Assembly: GCF_024346675.1 (NCBI RefSeq)
Contig: NZ_AP024850.1
Location: 2,666,001-2,730,000, forward strand
Source: Photobacterium sanguinicancri
GTDB lineage: Bacteria; Pseudomonadota; Gammaproteobacteria; Enterobacterales; Vibrionaceae
Length of the DNA stretch: 64,000 nucleotides
Direction of reading: 5' to 3'
Below the pieces are notes generated by a model, which saw only the letters and a list, made by a program, of their open reading frames with translations, searched no databases and was not told where the DNA came from. Below are positions 26,083-34,867 of the stretch, one piece after another. The stretch's first letter is position 1. Every line of letters begins with the position of its first letter. Position numbers and translations under genes: made by a program.

Positions 26083-27645
26083 GTGGGAAAACACAGCGCG
26101 ATACAGGCTTATCAACGAGCAAAAAATGCGGGAGGTGTGCCACCCGATGCGGATGCCACCGTCACGACCCTCGCGATTTTATTTCATCGGTGCCGCCGCA
26201 AAGTATCTAAGCACTCGCATACTCTTAATGAGCATTCCGATGTGGAATTATTCGTGGTGCTCTATTTATGGCTGACTCAACAACTCGCGACACTGACAAC
26301 TGTCGATGATATTCCTGATCTAATGAAAATCTCAGGCAGTCAACCCTGCCAACCCCATTGCCTACGAAACATGCGAGATGGTGGTGTCTCATGGTGCGAG
26401 TTTGCCCTCGCCTACCAGCACAACGCTGAAACCGTTTATGTATGGCAACCCATGCCCGCGCTGTTTAATGGCCTTTTTCAGCCCTTTTTGGCCAGTATCA
26501 GTTACGACACCCCTTGGCTAACCCGCGTACAAAAACAGGCCTTGCTTAAAAAAATCCAGAAAAAATGGAAAACCCCTCGGCCATTTTCAACCTGGCCGCG
26601 AGTGCGCAAAGATAAGCTTTTTCATTACTTCACCACGATGATCCAAGTTGATCCGATTTTGTCCACGTCGGCCAAGTCTGTGCTACTCACCACACGTCAA
26701 TTACATCACCAAAGTGCCAAGGCCTATCAACGTGAGAACAGTGATCAACTGCGATTTAAAATCTTCCATGCGCATAATGCGTACCTCGCGCGATTAGCCC
26801 ATGTTGCCCGTGCTCATCACTGGCGTCACTGCTTTGACTGCACGATCAGCGGGAAAGGAGCCTCGCTCATACAGGAACCGGCAAGATTGCCCCCCTATTT
26901 ATTCGCCGAGCAAGGTCGGATCTCACAGTTCTTTATTGATACTCACAATGGTAACCGACAGAAATTGATTGATGACCCATTATGGATAGGTAGTGCTCGC
27001 GGCCTTGATACAAATGATGTCAGTTTGTTTTTCAAACGCATCCATGACTATATCGAGCACCACGCACCCGGTAAGCGATGCACGCTCAAGGCCCTCAAAG
27101 CCGATTACAACTTACGCACCTATCAGTTAGCCTTGCTGTTTATTGTCTTAACTGGGGTGCGACCGACCCACGCTATCTCACTGGAAACTCGGCGCTGCTT
27201 TGGGGGGCATGCGACTGTGCGCGATAAAGGCCGACTGCGTCCACTTTGGCTGTGTGACTATCTGCAACAAAAAATCACCGACTATCAAACTGTGCAGCAG
27301 CGACTGATTCGCCGTCTCTCCACACCGTTGGTTAGTCCCATGCTGTGGTATCTGATTGATGATAACAACCAAGTCACGTACTTGAATGCTAAAAAGCTCC
27401 GCCGTTTTATGCGGGTATTCTGGCCTGAGTCCTCAACGATCGCCGTCCCTTATCAGCTTCGGCATTTTTTCGCTCAATGCGCCTTATCCAGCACCCAGCC
27501 TCAACTGGCGACCCATCACATTGATCGATTAATGGGGCATTCTCAGTACGGCGAGCATTTGGGCAGTGATCATCTCTTTTCGGCCAGTCTCGCGAGGATC
27601 CGCGCGTACTTAAATACATTACCGATATACCTCCATTTACAATAG
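26083..27645 (+). CDS. Large tyrosine-recombinase-like protein, probably lacking the nucleophile
   Basis: 520 residues from GTG 26083 (GAGG five bases upstream). The C-terminal third has the recombinase pattern: LTGVRPTHAISLE with the first Arg at 360, an AKKLRRFM basic segment, PYQLRHFFAQ with the second Arg at 460 but Tyr at 457 in place of the usual His, and LMGHSQYGEHLGSDHLF with His 486. No Tyr is found at the expected nine or ten residues after His 486 (Ser 495, Asp 496). The N-terminal 300 residues are unlike known core-binding domains to my eye. It may be a structural partner of the 962-residue recombinase encoded next. Confidence 0.65.
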   Translation: MGKHSAIQAYQRAKNAGGVPPDADATVTTLAILFHRCRRKVSKHSHTLNEHSDVELFVVLYLWLTQQLATLTTVDDIPDLMKISGSQPCQPHCLRNMRDGGVSWCEFALAYQHNAETVYVWQPMPALFNGLFQPFLASISYDTPWLTRVQKQALLKKIQKKWKTPRPFSTWPRVRKDKLFHYFTTMIQVDPILSTSAKSVLLTTRQLHHQSAKAYQRENSDQLRFKIFHAHNAYLARLAHVARAHHWRHCFDCTISGKGASLIQEPARLPPYLFAEQGRISQFFIDTHNGNRQKLIDDPLWIGSARGLDTNDVSLFFKRIHDYIEHHAPGKRCTLKALKADYNLRTYQLALLFIVLTGVRPTHAISLETRRCFGGHATVRDKGRLRPLWLCDYLQQKITDYQTVQQRLIRRLSTPLVSPMLWYLIDDNNQVTYLNAKKLRRFMRVFWPESSTIAVPYQLRHFFAQCALSSTQPQLATHHIDRLMGHSQYGEHLGSDHLFSASLARIRAYLNTLPIYLHLQ

Positions 27646-27652
27646 GGACGTT

Positions 27653-30541
27653 ATGACGGGATCTGAACGGCAATTAAGCGAGAAATGGATCACTGAGTAC
27701 CACATGCAGCAAGGGGTTACCTGTGCCAGTCCAGACGCGATCGTTTGGGTGTTAGACCATTGGCCGGAACGAGCATGCGGTGAGCGAACGGTCACGACCG
27801 TGATGCTGACTCCCCTTCACGCCCTGATTGCGAGTGTGCCAACCGGGAAACAACGCCATTACCGCCAAGCACTCAATGATATCCTGCTCTATTTAGCCGA
27901 GGCTTGTCACTGGCAGCTACCAGAGAGTAAAGCGGCGCTGCTTTACGATAAAGACTTACACTGGTTTGACTTGCTCAGCCAGCAAGCCCAGTTCGCCCAG
28001 CAGTTAATGCAACAATACGCGAAAGCCAAAGCCCATTTCCTACGACAACGTCCGCCTCTCGAACCTGACTGGGTCGCCATGGTTATCGCGCTGGAAGTCG
28101 GGCCACTCTCCCTGCGCTACCTAGCAGCACTGCTCAATGATCCACAGAGCATCGATGTCGTTCAATCCACCATTACGCTGAAAGTCACTCACCTTGGCCA
28201 AACATCGCCACAGCAGGAACTTCCTGCCTTTACCCGCTATCGTCTGACGCCTTTTGCCTATCGGGTTCTATCGCAGTATTACCGCATGCAAGCGCCCACA
28301 CTATCACCGATACGATTAACCAAGCTGCTTAATCACAAGTTGCTAAATCAATGGGGCGCAGAAAACCGTCATTCGTCATCATCACTCTCGGTGTCGGCTC
28401 GCTCTGCGTCACAATGGCACCATGCTTTCCAAGCGCTGTGGCATTATCGAGACGCGCTACCACCCACATTACTCAAAGATATGGCCAACCCTAACCGGCA
28501 TGTGGGGTTTGATGCCAATGCCCCCAGCCTAAGCCATACCCGTCGCGCGCTTAGCCAGCTTTATGTTCAAGATTGGGATAAAAACTGGTTTAAGGGGTTA
28601 ACCCCATCCACCAAACGTGTTGACTGGCCCCATCTTACGCTATTGCGTCATTATGAACGGCAAGATCACCGCGCGTCCTGCGAATGCCGATCCCCTCAAT
28701 GGGATGCCAATAACGTTCTACCTGTGCTCTTTTATCACTACACCAGAGATCTGATCACCTATGGCGGGGTCAAAAAGCGGGTCTTGTCAGCGTCATCGAT
28801 TCGAAAATACACGGGCATTTATGAAACGCTCACGGCCATGCCGCTACGCTATGCCGATGCCATCGATCCGTCAGCATTAATGGCGTGGGCACATCAGGCG
28901 TTTGACGCCTTAGAAACCGATACTCACCGCTTAATGCTGCATTATTTTTTCCGCTCACTACGTCATCACCCGCTCACCGACCATTTTGATTTAAGTGCGT
29001 TTTCACCGCCGACGCTGCCGATCCAGATTGATGCATTTCGGATCACCATCAGTGAGCTCCATGACGTGATCCATGCCCTGCTCACACAACCGGGTGCCAC
29101 TCCACTTCAATCCTTATTTTCGTGCCTTGGCGCCCTATTAGGGTATTTTGCCATGCTGCGCCGTGGGGAGATCTTACGCCTTCGACTAAAAGACATTGCT
29201 CTTCACCCCGATCATAAACAGCAATTTCGGATCACTGTCACCAAAACCGCTGAAGGGGAAACTAAAAACCGACGCTCACGCGTTGCCTATACAGTCATTC
29301 CCGAAGAGCTGGCTCATTTGCTGCGAATTGCCTTGCATATCAAAGCCTCATGCTCTGCCGATACGCCATTAATCGGGTATAAGGGCGAGACAATGAGCTC
29401 GCGTCAGCTCCATTACCTGTTACCGGTGACACGCGCATTAAAAGCACTGCTCGGTCCATCCGTGCGCCTGCACCACCTTCGTCACAGCGGCGCACATTTG
29501 TTGTACCTACAAGGGATGGCGTTACTCTACACCAGGCCGCCGACCGCATTGAGTGACGATCCCCATATCCAGCGCCTTTTGACATCCGCGGTGTGCCAGC
29601 AGCGATTTCATTACTGGCTGGAAGGGCGTGATTTTACACAGATGAATGACAACCTTATCTTTGATGTCATGGGCAAACAATTGGGGCATGCCCACTACGC
29701 GACGACTCGGCTCAGCTATTTACACGGGGTCGAGTGGCTAAAACCTATCATTCAGCCTGATTACCAACCCTATACCCACAGTGAATTGCGCTATATCTTG
29801 GGGCTGTCACCTATCTCCAACGATATCTCACGTCAGCTAAGCCTGTTAAGTGCCGAGTATGCCAACCGCCCGCTAGAGCAAAAGAAGCGCGCCCCGATCA
29901 TGCTCTCAGAGCAAGCACTCTGCTGCGTCCTTATCAAACACCCACAACCTGTGCCCATTGAGATGGTCGCTTTTGATACCCCATACACCTCGTATTACGG
30001 GCTATGGCAACAACAAGTACTCGAGCAGCATGATTTTTTAGGCCAACGCACACTCGATATGCTACAAAAAAAACACCTCAACTTCAGTGCACTCAGTGCC
30101 CTTTGGCAGCTGTCCGGTCGTCATCAAGAGCAACCACTGTCCAAGTCCCAATTGACAGCACTCAATACACTTAGAAACGTCGCACAAGTGAGCCTACATA
30201 ACGAGAGTATGGCGCTAACGCTGGCCTGTAACCAGAAAAATGCCACGGCCTTTACCGCATTACTCCGTCAGCCACAATGGCAGTGGCTTAACATGGCGTT
30301 TCGCCTAACCCATAACCGGAAAATCAATGCCAGCCGTCAACTGACGATTGCACAGCAAGACTTTGCCCGACGCGGCGAGTCCGTGACACAGAAAAAGATC
30401 GCTACCGGTCAATCACGGCTAACGATCACCCTGTCCCCCAAAATCACATCAGATGCCCCACTGATACAGCAACTGCTCCAGTATTTCCAACTCGATGCCA
30501 CACCCCCAACTGTCTGCTCACACCCCAAGGATCGCTCATGA
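27653..30541 (+). CDS. Very large tyrosine recombinase (962 residues)
   Basis: The catalytic domain lies at about residues 490-700: LGYFAMLRRGEILRLRLKDI with Arg 503/504, TKTAEGETKNRRSRVAYTVI, LHHLRHSGAHLL with His 607 and Arg 610, QLGHAHYATTRLSYLHG with His 679 and Tyr 689. All catalytic residues are therefore present. A typical recombinase has 300-400 residues; this one has about 490 before and 260 after the catalytic domain, with no family I can name. ATG 27653 has AGGGA upstream and follows the first recombinase by 7 bp. The end overlaps the clamp-like gene (ATGA). DNA strand exchange for element mobility is the likely role. Confidence 0.75.
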   Translation: MTGSERQLSEKWITEYHMQQGVTCASPDAIVWVLDHWPERACGERTVTTVMLTPLHALIASVPTGKQRHYRQALNDILLYLAEACHWQLPESKAALLYDKDLHWFDLLSQQAQFAQQLMQQYAKAKAHFLRQRPPLEPDWVAMVIALEVGPLSLRYLAALLNDPQSIDVVQSTITLKVTHLGQTSPQQELPAFTRYRLTPFAYRVLSQYYRMQAPTLSPIRLTKLLNHKLLNQWGAENRHSSSSLSVSARSASQWHHAFQALWHYRDALPPTLLKDMANPNRHVGFDANAPSLSHTRRALSQLYVQDWDKNWFKGLTPSTKRVDWPHLTLLRHYERQDHRASCECRSPQWDANNVLPVLFYHYTRDLITYGGVKKRVLSASSIRKYTGIYETLTAMPLRYADAIDPSALMAWAHQAFDALETDTHRLMLHYFFRSLRHHPLTDHFDLSAFSPPTLPIQIDAFRITISELHDVIHALLTQPGATPLQSLFSCLGALLGYFAMLRRGEILRLRLKDIALHPDHKQQFRITVTKTAEGETKNRRSRVAYTVIPEELAHLLRIALHIKASCSADTPLIGYKGETMSSRQLHYLLPVTRALKALLGPSVRLHHLRHSGAHLLYLQGMALLYTRPPTALSDDPHIQRLLTSAVCQQRFHYWLEGRDFTQMNDNLIFDVMGKQLGHAHYATTRLSYLHGVEWLKPIIQPDYQPYTHSELRYILGLSPISNDISRQLSLLSAEYANRPLEQKKRAPIMLSEQALCCVLIKHPQPVPIEMVAFDTPYTSYYGLWQQQVLEQHDFLGQRTLDMLQKKHLNFSALSALWQLSGRHQEQPLSKSQLTALNTLRNVAQVSLHNESMALTLACNQKNATAFTALLRQPQWQWLNMAFRLTHNRKINASRQLTIAQQDFARRGESVTQKKIATGQSRLTITLSPKITSDAPLIQQLLQYFQLDATPPTVCSHPKDRS

Positions 30542-31782
30542 ACCATCAACTTATATTCACCGCGGATGAACGCGAACACATGATGTCGCTGGCCAATAAC
30601 ATTATCCTGCGAAAAGCCAATCATGACATTAGCCTCTTTATTGATACCAAGACCAAACAGATCACGCTAGTCGGCGGTAAAAACGAAGAGCTTCAAAGTG
30701 TCACCCTGGCGATCAATGCCCAAACTACGATCAAAAGCGGCCAGTGGTCACTCAATGGATCGTATTTCAAAGACATGATAAATGATTTCCAAGGCGATAA
30801 GTCTCCCCTCATTATTGCACTCAACTATGGCGCTTCCCGTGCTTATCCTCGCGCCAAAATAGCGATGCCCAACAATACACTGCGCTCCTGCTATACGGGA
30901 CCGATCCGAGATGAGCATGCTGACTTTCTTGAGACACAACAAAAAAACACGTCTGATAGTGTGCCCATTAGCACGCTGCAAACGATGATTGAAGAGATCA
31001 GGACACATATCCCCTTTGAAATGATCGCGCTTGACCATCAGGCGCATCTGGTACGTGTTCAGCGTAATCAAGATATTCAAGAGTTGGCACTACCAGAGTC
31101 ACTCAATATTCCTATCTCAATGGCGCTCACTCCCGCGGCGACAGAGCAGCTGGCCTATGTGTGTGATCACACTGACAGCGACAGCGTTAACGTCGCTATC
31201 CACAATGATACCGTGACGTTTTCGACGCCAACCCACACGCTCACCAGTTCACTGGCTGGTCTGGCGGAATTTTATCAACAAGCACCTGTCCAGTATGAAT
31301 GTGAAGCCAAACTGATTGCCACTATCTATGACATGAAAAAGGAACTCGATACCTACCACCAGCGATACCCAGAGATCAAACAAGCGAACACCAGCCACCT
31401 TCTCCTTGAACAAGATGCCATGATGGTCGCCAACATAGTGCCGCCGTTTGGGTTTGCCAAACATATCCCCGTGATTGATATTCAAATCAAGCAAACTCGG
31501 CTCTATCGCGTGAACCTGCGTGAAATCATCAAGGTGAAAATTCAGTCGATCACAGACGCCAAGCAGATGAAGTTACAGATACTAAAAGCACCTGATGGCA
31601 CGCGCGTACTCGGTTTTTACAATGATCGCAATCCATACTCGCCCTACACCACCGTCCCAATAGAGCTGGACATGGCATCTTTGCCCGAGATATTGAAACT
31701 GAAAAAGGAATCGCAAGAAAATGGGGAGAGCATCTCGACGCTGGAGCCACAGCTCGATTTGGTGGGATTTATGGATGTCTAG
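30538..31782 (+). CDS. Diverged DnaN-like (sliding clamp fold) protein of the recombinase operon
   Basis: 414 residues, with a three-part layout similar to the beta clamp. TIKSGQWSLNGSYFKDMINDFQGDKSPLIIALN resembles the end of clamp domain I; MIALDHQAHLVRVQ (162-175) resembles the TDGHRLA strand of domain II; VNVAIHNDTVTFSTPTHTLTSSLAGLAEFYQQAP (about 215-250) matches the domain II end with its G-x-F/Y-P-type turn; LYRVNLREIIKVKIQSITDAKQMKLQI...VPIELD (322-378) matches the domain III end (NxxYLxDxLxxL...MPMRL). A 36-residue tail follows. The assignment is by fold-level pattern, not close identity. It is coupled to the recombinase by an ATGA overlap. A role in replication-linked integration is speculative. 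Confidence 0.55.
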   Translation: MNHQLIFTADEREHMMSLANNIILRKANHDISLFIDTKTKQITLVGGKNEELQSVTLAINAQTTIKSGQWSLNGSYFKDMINDFQGDKSPLIIALNYGASRAYPRAKIAMPNNTLRSCYTGPIRDEHADFLETQQKNTSDSVPISTLQTMIEEIRTHIPFEMIALDHQAHLVRVQRNQDIQELALPESLNIPISMALTPAATEQLAYVCDHTDSDSVNVAIHNDTVTFSTPTHTLTSSLAGLAEFYQQAPVQYECEAKLIATIYDMKKELDTYHQRYPEIKQANTSHLLLEQDAMMVANIVPPFGFAKHIPVIDIQIKQTRLYRVNLREIIKVKIQSITDAKQMKLQILKAPDGTRVLGFYNDRNPYSPYTTVPIELDMASLPEILKLKKESQENGESISTLEPQLDLVGFMDV

Positions 31783-31936
31783 TGTTGAAGTTCGTCTCAC
31801 GCAGTGGAGGGGGAAGAGAAGAGGCGCATCTAAGCGTCTCAACGCAGGCAAGCGAGGTTCAAAAAGGCGGTTAAACAGGGACGTACTACGCCGAAACACG
31901 GGTTCGCTATTGGGAAATAAAGTACTGGACAAATAA
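31775..31936 (+). CDS. Small, strongly basic protein (53 residues), coupled to the clamp-like gene
   Basis: ATG 31775 overlaps the last codons of the clamp-like gene by 8 bp and has GGTGGG eight bases upstream. The peptide MSSVEVRLTQWRGKRRGASK... carries about 19 Arg/Lys residues, many in RGKRR, KRGSKRR and RRNTG clusters, as in nucleic-acid-binding peptides. No family is recognised. The translational coupling supports a real gene, but a chance frame cannot be excluded. Confidence 0.35.
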   Translation: MSSVEVRLTQWRGKRRGASKRLNAGKRGSKRRLNRDVLRRNTGSLLGNKVLDK

Positions 31937-32029
31937 ACAGGATGGATTAGAGTAGAGATATGCACAAAATTTAAGCACTTTGTGACATATCATGCTCTTT
32001 GTAACACAGTAAAAAGAAAGCAGTTGAGA

Positions 32030-32051
32030 CGAAGTGGCGGCAACCACTTCG
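32030..32051. repeat. 8-bp inverted repeat upstream of the integrase
   Basis: Arms CGAAGTGG (32030-32037) and CCACTTCG (32044-32051) are perfectly complementary with a 6-base loop. It has no T tract on either side, so it is probably not a terminator. Confidence 0.55.
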
Positions 32052-32089
32052 CCTCGTATCGGCTGCACCCGAGTTTAAACCAGACCCAG

Positions 32090-32120
32090 CCGATGGAATA
32101 ATGGTAACCAATTCCATCGG
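32090..32120. repeat. 10-bp inverted repeat just upstream of the integrase
   Basis: Arms CCGATGGAAT (32090-32099) and ATTCCATCGG (32111-32120) form a perfect 10-bp inverted repeat around 11 bases, ending 31 bp before the chosen integrase start. It could be an operator, an mRNA hairpin at the start, or part of an attachment region. Confidence 0.6.
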
Positions 32121-32151
32121 ATAGGGACAGATCTATTTGATGGAGGCGATG

Positions 32152-33321
32152 ATGGCACACCTTCGCGTGCGTCCTAATGGACGTATACAGTTTGATTTAC
32201 ACCTTTATGGCCAGCGTTTTCGTGAAGGCACGAAGACGATGGCAACCCCGAAAAACCTCTCCAACGCCAAATCACAGCTCAAGAAAATGAATGCTGAGAT
32301 TGATTTAGGCACCTTTCAATACCGTGATTATTTTCCTCACAGTAAAAAAGTGGCGCAGTTCGAAAGGCTGCAACGCGCCAAGCACCCCGATCGCTTGTAT
32401 CCCTTTTTTGACCATTTCGCCAATGACTGGTTTGAGCGCCAACGCCCTAAGTGGAAAACCAGCTATCAACAAACTGTGCGCAATAATTTAGACCGCTATT
32501 TGATCCCGACCTTTGGTAACACGCTGGTCGCAGATATCACGTTGTCGCATGTCGAGCACGAGCGTCATTCGCTCGTGGCGCTTGAGAAGACAGACGGTGA
32601 GCGCAAGCTGTCCAACCGACGCATTAATAATATCTTTTGGCCTCTAGTCGCCATTTTGAGCCTCGCCGCTGAAGAGTACGAATTTACTTACCCGCTACGC
32701 CGTTATAAAGCCTTAAAGGAAGAAAAGGCCGATTCTCACCCGATGACGGTGACGGAGGTGCAGCAGTTTTTACAGACGGTGCCTAAGCAATGGCGAGATT
32801 ACTTTATTTTGCGGTTTTGGACGGGGATGCGTAGCTGTGAGGTACATGGCTTGTATTGGGAGCATATCGATTTTGCCCATCGACTCATACGTATCAGGCA
32901 AAATTATGTTAATGGGGAGGTTGGGGATGTGAAGACGCCGAAATCACGACGTGATTTGAAGATGTGTGACACCCTCTATGAAGCATTGCAGCGTATTGCG
33001 GCTAACAAAGACGACAGCCCCAACCATAACTCGCCGTTTGTGTTTACCCTTGATAACGGGCAGCCCATTGATACCCACTATGTCAGTCGAAAGTTGTGGT
33101 ATCCGACATTAAAAAAAGCAGGACTGAAACGACGTCGTCCTTATGAGACCCGCCATACTGCAGCAGTATTGCATATCGCGGCCCATGAAAACCCGCTTTA
33201 TATATCGCACATGCTCGGCCATAGCAATACACGGTTGCTGTTCGAGGTCTATGCGCCGTATGTCGCCAATGCATCACGTAGTGATGGCAGCGCCTTTGGT
33301 GCACTTATGCAAAAGGGATAG
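32152..33321 (+). CDS. int: Phage/ICE-type tyrosine integrase
   Basis: 389 residues. An N-terminal arm-binding region (MAHLRVRPNGRIQFDLHLYGQRFREGTKT) of the type seen in phage integrases is followed by a core-binding domain (about residues 85-180) and the catalytic domain: RFWTGMRSCEVHGLYWEHID with Arg 227, VGDVKTPKSRRDLK, RRPYETRHTAAV, HMLGHSNTRLLFEVYAPYV with Tyr 367. ATG 32152 is chosen among several starts because GGAGG lies five bases upstream. It is convergent with wecA copy 2, and a bidirectional terminator lies between them. Confidence 0.88.
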   Translation: MAHLRVRPNGRIQFDLHLYGQRFREGTKTMATPKNLSNAKSQLKKMNAEIDLGTFQYRDYFPHSKKVAQFERLQRAKHPDRLYPFFDHFANDWFERQRPKWKTSYQQTVRNNLDRYLIPTFGNTLVADITLSHVEHERHSLVALEKTDGERKLSNRRINNIFWPLVAILSLAAEEYEFTYPLRRYKALKEEKADSHPMTVTEVQQFLQTVPKQWRDYFILRFWTGMRSCEVHGLYWEHIDFAHRLIRIRQNYVNGEVGDVKTPKSRRDLKMCDTLYEALQRIAANKDDSPNHNSPFVFTLDNGQPIDTHYVSRKLWYPTLKKAGLKRRRPYETRHTAAVLHIAAHENPLYISHMLGHSNTRLLFEVYAPYVANASRSDGSAFGALMQKG

Positions 33322-33420
33322 GTTAGCGGTGTCAATCTTATTTCATGCGATTACATTGCATGTCATAGCTTCATTCATGAATGCGTTCATGGCGAACATG
33401 GATAATTTAAGCTTAGAAAC

Positions 33421-33455
33421 AAAAAGTGCCGTACCCGAAGGCACAGCACTTTTAT
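33421..33455. terminator. Bidirectional terminator between integrase and wecA copy 2
   Basis: An 8-bp outer stem AAAAGTGC (33422-33429) with GCACTTTT (33446-33453) continues inward with a five-base stem holding one mismatch and a CGAA loop. The A and T ends make it work in both directions, as expected between convergent genes. Confidence 0.75.
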
Positions 33456-33531
33456 TCAACAACCACCGCTAGATTTTTCATCTTTCAATAGCGTCAGTAT
33501 CATTCTTTCAATATTGGCGCTATTGAGCATT

Positions 33532-34653
33532 CTATTTATCCGAGCCCGTATCGCTCGCTTCCATATCAAAGTTAATGGGCTTATTTTTCCCGAACAACTT
33601 GTGAATAAGCGTAGTGATACGCCAAATGTGGCTAATGGCAAAAAAGTAGACCGCAAACACGGCCAAGAAACTGATAAACATCACGGACTCACGGATATCG
33701 TTCATATCAGCCCAAATACCAATCATCGCCATGAGTGATGCCATGGTACAAATGACCACCAATGACATACCGGAAGAAAGGCCAATGCGTTGGCAAATAT
33801 GGTGAAGGTGCTCACGATCAGGCTTAAACGGAGAGTGGCCTTTACGAACACGGCGGATCATAATGGTGGCCATATCCATCAAGGGGATCGCAATTAGCCA
33901 TAATGCGGTGACAGGTTTAAACGCATAAACGCCTGGCTCTTGCGTGCCACGGATCAGCATCCACACTGCGGCAAAGCCAATAAACACACTACCGGCATCG
34001 CCCATAAAGACTTTAAACCGACGTCCAAGCGGAACGCCTAAGTTCAACATGATGTATGGCACCATCGCAGTCACTATCAGTAAGCACACTACTGCTAGGT
34101 ATTCATTGCCACTCGCGTAAAAGACCAAGCCCAATGCACCAAAGGTGACAGAGGCCAAGCCACCGAGTAAACCGTCTATACCATCAACCATGTTAAAGGC
34201 ATTGATCGCCCCTATCACGCCAAGCACAGTAATGATACCACTTGCCAAGGGCGACAAGGTGATGGTGTCACTGCCCATCAAGTAACCCAGGTTATGCAAA
34301 CTGTGATCGCCCAAATGGATCATGGCAAGTGAAACAGCCGCTTGCACCAATAAGCGCAGTTTAAAGCTAATATCATAATAGTCATCAATGGCGCCCACGA
34401 CGACTAATACAAAGGCACAACTTAAAAACAAGATCAGGCTTTGACTGATAGGCAGAAAAATAAGGAAGCCAATACACACAGTGGTGAAAATAGAAATTCC
34501 CCCCACTAATGGAATAACCCCTTGGTGAAGTTTTCGGGCGTTAGGTTTATCAACCAAGCCAATACGTTTTGCCACTTTGCGGAAAATAAATAAACTGCAA
34601 AATGATAAAACAAAAACAAATAGAAATGCGGTAGTTGTCATAATGGTTTTCAT
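33532..34653 (-). CDS. wecA: Undecaprenyl-phosphate GlcNAc-1-phosphate transferase, WecA (copy 2)
   Basis: 373 residues; the aligned start by comparison with copy 1 is either ATG 34653 or the internal ATG 34641 (MTTTAFLFVFVLSF). Motifs GLVDKPNARKLHQGVIPLVGG, AIDDYYDISFKLR, AFNMVDGIDGLLGG, PLGRRFKVFMGDAGS and RKGHSPFKPDREHLHH are intact, so it should be active. It differs from copy 1 throughout, most in loops and at the C-terminus, so the duplication is not recent or the copies came from different strains. It ends the module 2 operon after manB; a 7-bp inverted repeat at 34802-34827 lies in the gap upstream. Confidence 0.92.
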   Translation of the reverse strand: MKTIMTTTAFLFVFVLSFCSLFIFRKVAKRIGLVDKPNARKLHQGVIPLVGGISIFTTVCIGFLIFLPISQSLILFLSCAFVLVVVGAIDDYYDISFKLRLLVQAAVSLAMIHLGDHSLHNLGYLMGSDTITLSPLASGIITVLGVIGAINAFNMVDGIDGLLGGLASVTFGALGLVFYASGNEYLAVVCLLIVTAMVPYIMLNLGVPLGRRFKVFMGDAGSVFIGFAAVWMLIRGTQEPGVYAFKPVTALWLIAIPLMDMATIMIRRVRKGHSPFKPDREHLHHICQRIGLSSGMSLVVICTMASLMAMIGIWADMNDIRESVMFISFLAVFAVYFFAISHIWRITTLIHKLFGKNKPINFDMEASDTGSDK

Positions 34654-34867
34654 TAAAAATGGGGTTCTTTCCCTCGGAAAATACTAAATATTTACATCAC
34701 CAAAGGTATGAGAAAACAATGAAAATGACCCAAAAATCAGTTCATCATCAAAGAAGAAATAAGCAACGGACACTCTAAATCTGGTCATGTCTATAATTCA
34801 CCCAATAGATAAGCCCCCTACCTATTGGTAAAATTAATATCACAAAAAACACCTGATAAAATGCCTT

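Larger units (their letters stand above)
26083..33321 (+). mobile_element. Recombinase element: two large tyrosine recombinases, clamp-like gene, and phage-type integrase
   Basis: These genes are on the plus strand against an otherwise minus-strand locus, appear GC-richer than the flanks, and include three tyrosine recombinase-family proteins. The first three genes form a tight operon (7-bp gap, then ATGA overlap); the integrase is separated by 370 bp with two inverted repeats. The block lies between two wecA copies, with ugd and TA genes on the left. Exact ends and target duplications could not be identified; limits given are those of the genes. It may be two elements side by side. Confidence 0.6.

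Noticed and set aside
26083..31782. A RIT element (three recombinases in a row)
   Set aside because: Only two of the three genes are recombinase-like; the third resembles a sliding clamp and has no catalytic Arg/His/Tyr pattern.
33322..33531. An attachment site or tRNA fragment next to the integrase
   Set aside because: No tRNA-like sequence and no direct repeat matching the other side of the island were found; a 12-bp palindrome here is not enough.
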